The notes under the pieces were generated by a model that searched no databases, was not told the origin of the DNA, and saw nothing but the letters and a program-made list of their open reading frames with translations. DNA of 33,037 nucleotides from a virus, in IMG/VR virus record IMGVR_UViG_3300047476_000925, positions 1 through 33,037 of that record, one strand, 5' to 3'. Positions 15,311-22,367 of this stretch are shown piece after piece (position 1 is the stretch's first letter; the number at the start of each line of letters is the position of its first letter). The translations under genes were made by a program, and so were the position numbers.

Positions 15311-15323
15311 TAAGCTATAAAGG

Positions 15324-15365
15324 AACGGGTGGCGGACTGGTCTAATCACTAGTTTGCCACCCGTT
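15324..15365 (+). terminator. Rho-independent-terminator-like hairpin
   Basis: AACGGGTGGC at 15324-15333 pairs perfectly with GCCACCCGTT at 15356-15365 (ten pairs); the 22-base loop contains a further short ACT/AGT pairing. It is followed by TAAACTTATAG, a weak T-tract. It lies in the 76-base gap between the tail tube gene and the neck genes and would lower transcription of downstream genes. Confidence 0.6.
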
Positions 15366-15386
15366 TAAACTTATAGAGAGGTATAT

Positions 15387-16499
15387 ATGTCTAATAACTA
15401 CTGGGTTCAACCAGAAGACCTAGGCGAATACGCCTATACGGAATTTACCGATGAGGCTATTCGTACTGCGTCATACCTACTCTGGGCAATGTCCGGTCGC
15501 AAATATACAGGTGAAACTACTGTAACCGAGCGTTACACTTGTACTCTACGCAACAATCGCATGGGGCCTTCGATTAAGACCAACTCTCCGATCCTCTTTG
15601 GCGGAGATGTTTACAACATTCCTTCCGGTGATTACGATGAATACTCGGAGCTGACTGCGGACGGTATGTCTCCTGACTCTCGTATCCGACTACGCGGTCG
15701 TCCGGTAACTAAGATTCACTCAATTCGTAACCGTACTGGCGGCATCGTTGACCCCTCGAGCTACTATCTAGTCGAACATTCGACTGTCCACATTAAAGCT
15801 GGTACCCCTTGGACTCCTTGTAATACCGAGATTACCTACTCGTATGGCACTGCTGTTCCTGCAATGGGGAAAATGGCTGCCCGTACTCTGGCTATAGAGT
15901 TCATCAAACTCTGGTCAGATGATGATACTTGCGCCTTGCCCCAGCGCGTTACTTCAGTTTCTCGCCAGGGGGTGTCATACACCATCCTCGATCAGCAGGA
16001 ATTTATTCAAGAGCTACGTACCGGTATGTACGTCATCGATCTTTTTATCAAGACCGTAAACCCTGACGGCGCTCGTCGCAAATCAAAAGTATTCTCCCCG
16101 GACCAACCTCGAGCTCGACGTTATACTCCGAAGTCATTGGTTATGACGGCTAACTCTGACTATGACATAACTTTAATTAAGGGTGAGACGGCTGCTTGGA
16201 GCTCAGCGGGTCTAGACGAACTTGATTTAAGTAACATATTCCCTGATAGCGGGTGGAGTACCTCTGTAACACTTAGAAGCTACAGCGGCGCTAAGTCGGT
16301 TGAACTAGATTCAGACAGTATTGCTCTTAACTATGGTGCTGAAACAGTAGGCTTTGCTGTAACATACGAGAAGGCTCTGGCTGCTTTAGGAATGGTAGAT
16401 CCTGGATCGTGGTCCCTTTATGCGTCAAAAACAATTGACGGCGTGGAGAATATTGTAGAACTTGCTACTGGTAATCTGAAAATTCAAATGTGGAGCTAA
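15387..16499 (+). CDS. Head-to-tail adaptor protein
   Basis: The ATG at 15387 follows GAGAGG. The first 245 residues of this 370 aa protein match the actinophage adaptor pattern I know: an N-terminal helix with ASYLLWAMSGRKYTGETTV, then RLRGRPVTKIHSIRNRTGG, EITYSYGTAVPAMGKMAA and a highly typical block LPQRVTSVSRQGVSYTILDQ, then RTGMYVIDLFIKTVNPDG and FSPDQPRARRYTP. The adaptor binds under the portal and completes DNA retention. Residues about 250-370 form an extra beta-rich, Ig-like domain absent from short adaptors, possibly exposed at the collar. Confidence 0.7.
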   Translation: MSNNYWVQPEDLGEYAYTEFTDEAIRTASYLLWAMSGRKYTGETTVTERYTCTLRNNRMGPSIKTNSPILFGGDVYNIPSGDYDEYSELTADGMSPDSRIRLRGRPVTKIHSIRNRTGGIVDPSSYYLVEHSTVHIKAGTPWTPCNTEITYSYGTAVPAMGKMAARTLAIEFIKLWSDDDTCALPQRVTSVSRQGVSYTILDQQEFIQELRTGMYVIDLFIKTVNPDGARRKSKVFSPDQPRARRYTPKSLVMTANSDYDITLIKGETAAWSSAGLDELDLSNIFPDSGWSTSVTLRSYSGAKSVELDSDSIALNYGAETVGFAVTYEKALAALGMVDPGSWSLYASKTIDGVENIVELATGNLKIQMWS

Positions 16500-16511
16500 T
16501 AAGGAGAGAAA

Positions 16512-17018
16512 TTGGCTACTGAAATCGACTTCACCGGTGTATCCGAAGATGCGACAAATCTTCGTGACATGATGAACGGTGTACTGGAGAGAATTCAAAC
16601 TATATTCCAGTCCTATAACGTGAATCTGCCACGTCGTCAGTACTGGACAATGGGGCAGCCGGCAATTGACTGCGAACAACTAGTTGTGTCATTTGTCCAA
16701 ATGTACCTCGGAACCCCAGGCGCTCAGGTTGGAGAGCCGCAGCGTTGTCACGTGCCTCGTAGTGCCACCCTGAATATTCAAATCTCGCGCGAGACTCCTA
16801 TTGTTGGTCAGAACGGCCGCCCGCCCTCACCGGAAAAGATTCAAGTTGCTTCAGAGACCCTGGCCTATGACTCGTGGGTTCTTATGGAGTCTGTAAATCT
16901 TTTAGATCAGTGGGACGAGACAGGCTATGGTATCGGTGTTATTGCAACACTGGACGTTTCAGCACCAGAGGGCGGATTTCAGACTACAACTATGACACTA
17001 ACTATGGCGGTCCCATAA
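16512..17018 (+). CDS. Neck protein (tail terminator or head-tail stopper type), TTG start
   Basis: Start codon is TTG at 16512; the strong AAGGAGAG at 16501-16508 decides it. The 168 aa protein contains NVNLPRRQYWTMGQPAIDCE, VVSFVQMYLGTPGAQVGEPQ, RCHVPRSATLNIQISRETP and a C-terminal strand pair ending GFQTTTMTLTMAV. This DCEQLVVSFVQLYLG-like pattern with a Pro-Arg-Ser strand is one I associate with a conserved actinophage neck protein located between the adaptor and the HK97 gp10-like gene. It is most likely the tail terminator or stopper that joins head and tail. The exact assignment between those two is open. Confidence 0.6.
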   Translation: MATEIDFTGVSEDATNLRDMMNGVLERIQTIFQSYNVNLPRRQYWTMGQPAIDCEQLVVSFVQMYLGTPGAQVGEPQRCHVPRSATLNIQISRETPIVGQNGRPPSPEKIQVASETLAYDSWVLMESVNLLDQWDETGYGIGVIATLDVSAPEGGFQTTTMTLTMAVP

Positions 17019-17019
17019 A

Positions 17020-17538
17020 ATGCCCCTTCATGGGATAATTCCTGATAGCCCGCTGATCTACGCAGCTCAGAGAATATCGCACAGTAAAACCTTAAGATCA
17101 GTCTCTAGCTCATTTAAGAATTCAAGCTCCTTCTCTTTCTCTATCAGGTTTCAAAAACTTATCATATATAAGCCACTTCTAAATTTTGAGCTTACCCACC
17201 AAGAGGGTTTAGTCGGTCGCCATCTAACTAAAATTGGTCGTCGAATTGTCACCGGAGCTAAGGCTCAGGTTGGCGTTAGGACTGGCCATCTACGTCGCAG
17301 TATAAAGATGGAGCATATCTACTACTCCACCGGTGCTGCCGTAAAGGTAGGATCAACCCTGAGCTATGCGTACTTACATCACGAAGGTAGTAAGCCTCAT
17401 ATCGTAGCACCTAAAAATAATGAATTACTGCGATTTAACCGCGGATCTAGAATTATCTACACCAGGCAAGTTATGCATCCAGGGACAAAACCTAATAGAT
17501 ATCTGGCTGACCAACTCAGGGTCCATACTAGAGGGTAA
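17020..17538 (+). CDS. HK97 gp10-like neck/tail-completion protein
   Basis: The C-terminal 100 residues of this 172 aa protein match the HK97 gp10/minor neck family: VGVRTGHLRRSIKMEH, VGSTLSYAYLHHEGSKPHIV and RQVMHPGTKPNRYLADQLR. Such proteins join the tail to the head-connector. The ATG overlaps the region one base after the upstream stop, so coupling by reinitiation is likely. The first 60 residues are odd: Ser/Phe-rich (SVSSSFKNSSSFSFSIRFQ) and unlike the family, so the real start could be further in, although I see no better ribosome-binding site. The gene lies in the expected place between neck gene and tail chaperones. Confidence 0.7.
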   Translation: MPLHGIIPDSPLIYAAQRISHSKTLRSVSSSFKNSSSFSFSIRFQKLIIYKPLLNFELTHQEGLVGRHLTKIGRRIVTGAKAQVGVRTGHLRRSIKMEHIYYSTGAAVKVGSTLSYAYLHHEGSKPHIVAPKNNELLRFNRGSRIIYTRQVMHPGTKPNRYLADQLRVHTRG

Positions 17539-17549
17539 AATATAAGTAC

Positions 17550-17558
17550 TGCTATATA
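17550..17558 (+). promoter_or_regulatory. Extended -10 promoter candidate
   Basis: TGCTATATA lies 40 bases before the tail chaperone start and has the TGn extension that lets a promoter work without a -35 box; none is visible. Similar TGCTA boxes occur in three other gaps of this window. Confidence 0.3.
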
Positions 17559-17597
17559 TGCAGGATGGACAAACACTAAAGAAAGACACTTTATATT

Positions 17598-17933
17598 ATG
17601 ACTAAGTTCAAGGATTTCGGGGTTGGCCCGGATACCACCAATATTGAAGCAACTACCTTCATGCTGCACGGAGAGACCTTTGAGTGCATCAAAGCTGTTC
17701 AGGGTAAGGTGCTTTTGCAACTAGTTTCTGACTCTGGGTCAAACGACCCTGTGCTGCAGTCAGCCACTATCGACAAGTTCTTCTCTCACGTCTTGACTGA
17801 CGAGAGCTTGGAGCGTTTTAATGCTCTACTAACAGACAAATACAAGATTGTAACCGTAGAGACTTTGGGCGAGATCACTGGCTGGCTAATCGAGCAGTAC
17901 TCAGACCGCCCGGAAGAGCAGCCAGAGGCTTAG
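17598..17933 (+). CDS. Tail assembly chaperone, first frame (gpG-like)
   Basis: This 111 aa protein sits right before the tape measure gene, the fixed place of tail assembly chaperones. Its sequence (KFKDFGVGPDTTNIEATTF, LHGETFECIKAVQGKVLLQL, LGEITGWLIEQYSDRPEEQP) matches the actinophage chaperone pattern, including the WLIEQYxDRP ending near which the ribosome usually slips. It binds the tape measure during tail assembly and is not part of the virion. The next frame is open in -1 across its last 37 codons, so a fraction should be made as a longer gpG-T fusion. Confidence 0.75.
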   Translation: MTKFKDFGVGPDTTNIEATTFMLHGETFECIKAVQGKVLLQLVSDSGSNDPVLQSATIDKFFSHVLTDESLERFNALLTDKYKIVTVETLGEITGWLIEQYSDRPEEQPEA

Positions 17934-18292
17934 CAGAATGGGCTGTTGACCTCTGGCCCTACATACACGGTAAAACTTTAACACTTGGTTTGGATTTAAA
18001 GGAGTTGGATATGGCAGACATGCTAGACGTTGTCCACTACCTTTTTGAAGAAGATTCAAGGTATAAGTCTCAAGAAGAAGCCGAATCAGTGAGCGCAGTT
18101 CGTACCCAAATATACGAAGTGCTATATGGAACACCTTACAGATACAAGATGGGTAAGTCGCAGGCTAACACCGCCGGAGCTGCTACATCTACATTCTCTG
18201 ACACGGAGATCAAACCGTACATCCCTCCTACAGAATTTGATCCGGATGCGTACAACCCATTCGGATCGGCTCTAGAAGCTCCACTAGGGTAG
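17909..18292 (+). CDS. Tail assembly chaperone, -1 frameshift extension (gpT-like)
   Basis: The -1 frame is open from 17822 to 18292 and reads LAEWAVDLWPYIHGKTL and DMADMLDVVHYLFEEDSRYK, typical of the second chaperone frame, then a Pro-rich end. The exact slip point is not settled: TTTGGGC at 17864-17870 is a canonical heptamer in phase, but family comparison from memory favours a slip nearer the zero-frame stop, for example CCCG at 17909-17912; I drew the start there. An internal ATG at 18011 has AAAGGAG six bases upstream and could give a short separate product. The gene is essential for tail assembly in related phages. Confidence 0.65.
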   Translation, partial: PGRAARGLAEWAVDLWPYIHGKTLTLGLDLKELDMADMLDVVHYLFEEDSRYKSQEEAESVSAVRTQIYEVLYGTPYRYKMGKSQANTAGAATSTFSDTEIKPYIPPTEFDPDAYNPFGSALEAPLG

Positions 18293-18304
18293 GTGATGTA
18301 GCTA

Positions 18305-21142
18305 ATGGCATTAGTTGGTGAAGCTCATATATTAGTCCGCGCGATTACAACGAACGTCTCTAGGGACATTCAGCGTGGGTTTAACGGGATAAGCGGAGAT
18401 GTTGCCGCTAGAGCTGGTCAAAGCATCGGACGCTCCTTCTCTAAAGGATTTAACTCTAGTGGTAGCGGTAATATCTTTGGAAAAATAGCAGACGGGCTAG
18501 GAGACCTATCCCCTGGTGCCGAGGCTGCTAGAACAGCCTTCCAATCTCTGATGCGTAGCGGATACACCCTTCAAGCCGGCCTAGGCATTCTTCTCGGCGG
18601 TATATCCTCTCTTATTGGTGGATTAGGTGCTCTAGTTGGCTCGGCTGGTGCCGCTGCTGCCGGACTTATTGCTGTTGCTGGAGCTGCTGTATCTCTGAAG
18701 GTAGGGTTCAGTATCGCCGGGCTGGCTCTCGGTGGGATTAGTAAGGCAGTAGCTGCAGCGACTAAAGCTAACGGGGCATACGGAAAATCTCTCAAGGAAC
18801 TTCAGTTTGATGCAGAAGACGCTGGTCTAAATGTTGATAAAGCTGGCATTGCTCTCGAGAAGGCAATTGAAGCTAGAAACCGAGTAGCGGATCTTGCTCC
18901 CAACAACAGAATTAGACGTGAAGCAGATCTAGCTGTTAAGGAGGCAGAACTTGCTCTTCGTAAGGCTAAGTATGCTGAAGAGAACCCAAAGAGTGCTGGT
19001 GGTGCAGCTGGACAAGATCCTTATGCTGACCTAACCCCCTCGCAAAAACAGTTTGCTAAATATCTCGCTGGACTAACTCCGCAGCTGGAAGAAATTAAAG
19101 AAGCTGTAGCTAAGGGCTTCTTGCCCCTATTGCAGGCGCAAATGGATCGTCTCATCGAGGCCGGTACCTTAGAGATTATAAAGACAAGATTTTATGATAT
19201 TGCCCGCGGTATGGGGCTTGCCACAAAGCGTTTTGTCGATGTTATAATAGGCAGAAAGAGCCTAGAAAAACTTGATGAAGTTTTATTTAATATCTCAGAG
19301 CATCTACCGCCACTAGGAACTGTCCTAGGCAACCTATTTGATGGGCTTCTCGGCGCGTTACGACTAGCAGATCCGGCTATAAGAAACTTTATAACATACC
19401 TTGAAACAAAATCTAAAAAATTTGCAGATTTCTTTGAATTTAAAGGCCCGATTAAAAACAGTGGCCTCGCTACGTTCTTCTTAGAGGGTGAAAAAATTCT
19501 AGAAAGGTTCTTTGGAGTCTTCGGAAACGTATTTAAGTCACTGTCTAACATAGTAAGAGCCAACATAGGACCTGGTAGTGGTGGCGAAATTATGCTTCAG
19601 TGGTTGGAAAAGACAACCACCGGCTGGGCAAACATGGGGCGCGAGTTAAATGGTAGCGTCAATCCAGCTTTTAAAAAGTTTTTTGCAAATGCTGCAACAA
19701 ACACTACTAAGATTCTAGACTCTATCGGCGCGCTAGTCAAGGAGTTCCTAAAACTAGGCGACATGCCAGAAATCGGCCAAGCATTTGACATCCTAAAAGA
19801 AGGTGCTCCTGCAATGGGCGAGCTCATGCGCGCTTCAGTTAAAGCTGGCCCAGCCCTATCAAGACTAGTAGTTGAGCTGACTAAGATATTTGCAGCTCTT
19901 GCTGATGATGGGGCCCCGACAAAGTTCTTTGAAACCCTTACTTTTATGGCAGCCGGAGTAAGAAGAGTTCTAGAAAACGACACTGTAAAAGTAATTATGG
20001 ACATGGCAGGACGAATTCTTGCAGTCGCCCTTGCGATTGGTACTGTAGGAAAACTTGTCAGCTTCTTTGGCAAAGTAGTTGTTGGTAGTTTTGCCGGACT
20101 AGCTACCGCCGTAAGCAACATCATAGGCTTTATTGGAAAAATTCAAACATTCTTCCTACGTCTTAGCCTAGCTCCTGGAGGGTTTATAAAATCAATCGGT
20201 ATGATAGGTAGGGCTTTCACCAGCCTGCCTGTGATTGGCTGGATTGTTGCAGTTGTTTCACTTTTTGTTGAAGCCTATAATCGCTCGGCTGATTTTAGAA
20301 GCATTGTTGAAGCTACGATAAAAACCATAAGCGACTCTTTTGCTGGCCTATGGGCCTCGCTAATGGGGCTATTTGATCAACTATTTGGTAGTGGCGGTTT
20401 TGGTGGAATCATGACATCACTTCAACCCGTTACTGACTGGATTTTGTCGTTTCTAGTCCCTATTCTAGGCGGAGCTATCGCTACGATTATTGATGTTGTT
20501 AAAGTTGCAGTAGATCTTATCAGCTCCCTAATTGGTAGCATAATGAATGGAATTAGGCCAATCATTTCTGGAATTATGGATCTTTTCGCTGGAAAACTAG
20601 GCCCCGGACTTGCAAAGATTTTTGGTGGTATCGGTATCCTAATTCTAGGAATTTTTGAGGGAATCGTGAATGGCGTTATTGGTGCCATTAACTTTGTACT
20701 GTCTATTATCAATAACATAGCTAAAGCAATTGGTACCGGCCCTATAGGCCAATTCCTAAAAGCTGTTTCTGGCGGAGCTATCGACTTGACAAAAGTCAAT
20801 ATGAAAGTTGACTACGTTAAGTGGACTGACCAGGCGTCTAAGAATGTCATGAGTAACGCTGGTAAAGCTATCCCCCCTAAGGTGAAGCTCGCGGAGGGTG
20901 GGGTTGTATATCCAAAATCTGGCGGTTCGATGGTAACCGTAGCAGAGGCCGGTCGTCCAGAACGCGTGGAACCGCTACATCCTAATGGCCTATCTGACCG
21001 CGACATTGCGATAATTAATAAGCTTTCTGGCGGTCAATCTGTCAATATAACCGTAAATCCATCGGCCAAGATGAACGAAAAAGAATTGGCAGCGGAAGTT
21101 TCACGACAGATTGCCTTCAACATCCGTAAGGGCGGTTACTAA
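18305..21142 (+). CDS. Tape measure protein
   Basis: This 945 aa protein is the longest in the tail block and follows the chaperones. It opens with ALVGEAHILVRAITTNVSRD, then hydrophobic Gly/Ala-rich membrane-active stretches (GLGILLGGISSLIGGLGALV near residues 90-150, LVPILGGAIATIIDVV and IGILILGIFEGIVNGVIGAI near 720-800) and charged helical coiled-coil parts between them. The C-terminus (VAEAGRPERVEPLHPNGLSD) is common in actinophage tape measures. It sets tail length and is ejected to help DNA cross the envelope; at about 1.5 angstrom per residue it predicts a tail near 140 nm. I see no lytic peptidase domain in it. Its stop overlaps the next start by one base. Confidence 0.85.
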   Translation: MALVGEAHILVRAITTNVSRDIQRGFNGISGDVAARAGQSIGRSFSKGFNSSGSGNIFGKIADGLGDLSPGAEAARTAFQSLMRSGYTLQAGLGILLGGISSLIGGLGALVGSAGAAAAGLIAVAGAAVSLKVGFSIAGLALGGISKAVAAATKANGAYGKSLKELQFDAEDAGLNVDKAGIALEKAIEARNRVADLAPNNRIRREADLAVKEAELALRKAKYAEENPKSAGGAAGQDPYADLTPSQKQFAKYLAGLTPQLEEIKEAVAKGFLPLLQAQMDRLIEAGTLEIIKTRFYDIARGMGLATKRFVDVIIGRKSLEKLDEVLFNISEHLPPLGTVLGNLFDGLLGALRLADPAIRNFITYLETKSKKFADFFEFKGPIKNSGLATFFLEGEKILERFFGVFGNVFKSLSNIVRANIGPGSGGEIMLQWLEKTTTGWANMGRELNGSVNPAFKKFFANAATNTTKILDSIGALVKEFLKLGDMPEIGQAFDILKEGAPAMGELMRASVKAGPALSRLVVELTKIFAALADDGAPTKFFETLTFMAAGVRRVLENDTVKVIMDMAGRILAVALAIGTVGKLVSFFGKVVVGSFAGLATAVSNIIGFIGKIQTFFLRLSLAPGGFIKSIGMIGRAFTSLPVIGWIVAVVSLFVEAYNRSADFRSIVEATIKTISDSFAGLWASLMGLFDQLFGSGGFGGIMTSLQPVTDWILSFLVPILGGAIATIIDVVKVAVDLISSLIGSIMNGIRPIISGIMDLFAGKLGPGLAKIFGGIGILILGIFEGIVNGVIGAINFVLSIINNIAKAIGTGPIGQFLKAVSGGAIDLTKVNMKVDYVKWTDQASKNVMSNAGKAIPPKVKLAEGGVVYPKSGGSMVTVAEAGRPERVEPLHPNGLSDRDIAIINKLSGGQSVNITVNPSAKMNEKELAAEVSRQIAFNIRKGGY

Positions 21143-22326
21143 TGGCAGATTACTACGAACTAAATACCGATCTAGTCCCAGATACACAAGCTGAAGAAAA
21201 TAGAGTTGTAAATAAAGCTCTTACAAAACTTCCCGCTCCCTACCTATCTGGCCTAAAGCTAAAAGCTGATATCAAACTCGGCGAGCTAACCCTAAACACT
21301 ATTGATGAAAACAATGTTGTTTGGGTTTGCACCGATATTGATGGTTGGTGGAACCTCCCTGACCCAGAGCTCCCAGACTTACCTCGCGGTTGGGGGGATG
21401 GTTCATACGATGCTCGTGGGCGTTACGCAGCCCGTATATTAACCCTCAATGGTGTGTTTATGACTCAGGAGCCTAGCCAGGTAGAGGCCGCTCGTCAGAA
21501 ACTATTTAAAGCAATTGACCTAGTCTACGAAGGTGGAGACTTGGTAGTTGACGAAAGTCCTGTAGTAAAGACGGCTTTTGTAAGACTACAAGGAAGACCG
21601 CAAATTTCAACCGTATCAGCTCGCGGTCGTACAGAGTTTTCTATAGGACTTAAAGCACCGGACCCTATTAAATACGAACATCTGACTCCAGTAACAGCCA
21701 CTCCTACAGGGGCAGCACCGTCTACACCTTCATCTGGTTCAGTGACCTACACTACTTCGGCTACTCACGGGTTTTTAGTTGGACAGTATGTAACAATTCT
21801 AGGGTCTTCTGTCGCTGGATATAACGGAACTTTCTTAGTTAATGCCGTTACTGACACAACCTTTATCGTATCTAATGCAACTACTGGCACTGAAACTTGG
21901 TCAGATGCATCAGCGGTAATGTATGAAGACGGCTATCGAGTAAGGCCTATCGCGGCTGGAGGGAATGCTGCTTTTGTCAATGCTGGCACAACTAAGTCTC
22001 CAATTGTAATTGAGCTAACCGGTCCAATAGCTGTGGGGGTGACAGTAGTGAACACTATTGACTACGCATCGGGCTACGGGGTCGACACTACTGAAACGAT
22101 AACAATCACTACAGCAGTTCCTAGCGGGTCTACCTTAGAGATTGATACTTTAAACCGAGAAGCAATCTTGGTCACCGGAGATGAAGTAGAGAATGGTAGA
22201 AGCTATCTATCCACGCTGAGCGATTGGATCTACATACAGCCAAGCTTTAAGGCAACAAATACTATAGCCCTAAGCGGATCTACTGGTTCAGCAAAGGTGT
22301 TTTACCGGTCTGGCTGGATCGGCTAA
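21142..22326 (+). CDS. Distal tail protein (Dit-like minor tail protein)
   Basis: The first 180 residues of this 394 aa protein carry WVCTDIDGWWNLPDPELPDL, PRGWGDGSYDARGRYAARIL, LFKAIDLVYEGGDLVVDESP and ARGRTEFSIGLKAPDPIKYE, a pattern shared by distal tail proteins of actinophages, which form the ring joining tail tube to tip. Residues about 197-262 hold the beta-rich module (SATHGFLVGQYVTILGSS) also seen in the tube, hub and fibre proteins. The C-terminal part (RSYLSTLSDWIYIQPSFK) completes a typical tail-ring beta sandwich. The gene overlaps the tape measure stop by one base, so translation is coupled. Confidence 0.75.
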   Translation: MADYYELNTDLVPDTQAEENRVVNKALTKLPAPYLSGLKLKADIKLGELTLNTIDENNVVWVCTDIDGWWNLPDPELPDLPRGWGDGSYDARGRYAARILTLNGVFMTQEPSQVEAARQKLFKAIDLVYEGGDLVVDESPVVKTAFVRLQGRPQISTVSARGRTEFSIGLKAPDPIKYEHLTPVTATPTGAAPSTPSSGSVTYTTSATHGFLVGQYVTILGSSVAGYNGTFLVNAVTDTTFIVSNATTGTETWSDASAVMYEDGYRVRPIAAGGNAAFVNAGTTKSPIVIELTGPIAVGVTVVNTIDYASGYGVDTTETITITTAVPSGSTLEIDTLNREAILVTGDEVENGRSYLSTLSDWIYIQPSFKATNTIALSGSTGSAKVFYRSGWIG

Positions 22327-22327
22327 G

Positions 22328-22336
22328 TGCTATAAT
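22328..22336 (+). promoter_or_regulatory. Extended -10 promoter candidate
   Basis: TGCTATAAT is a perfect extended -10 box, two bases after the TAA of the distal tail gene and 32 bases before the hub start. There is no clear -35, which extended -10 promoters do not need. It could boost transcription of the tail tip genes. Confidence 0.45.
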
Positions 22337-22367
22337 TCTTATAGAGACATAGACGAAAGTACACCAA

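Noticed and set aside
19192-20799. Several minus-strand open frames of 120-175 codons within the tape measure gene
   Set aside because: Compositions are complementary reflections of the tape measure codons, with no ribosome-binding sites and no recognisable domains.
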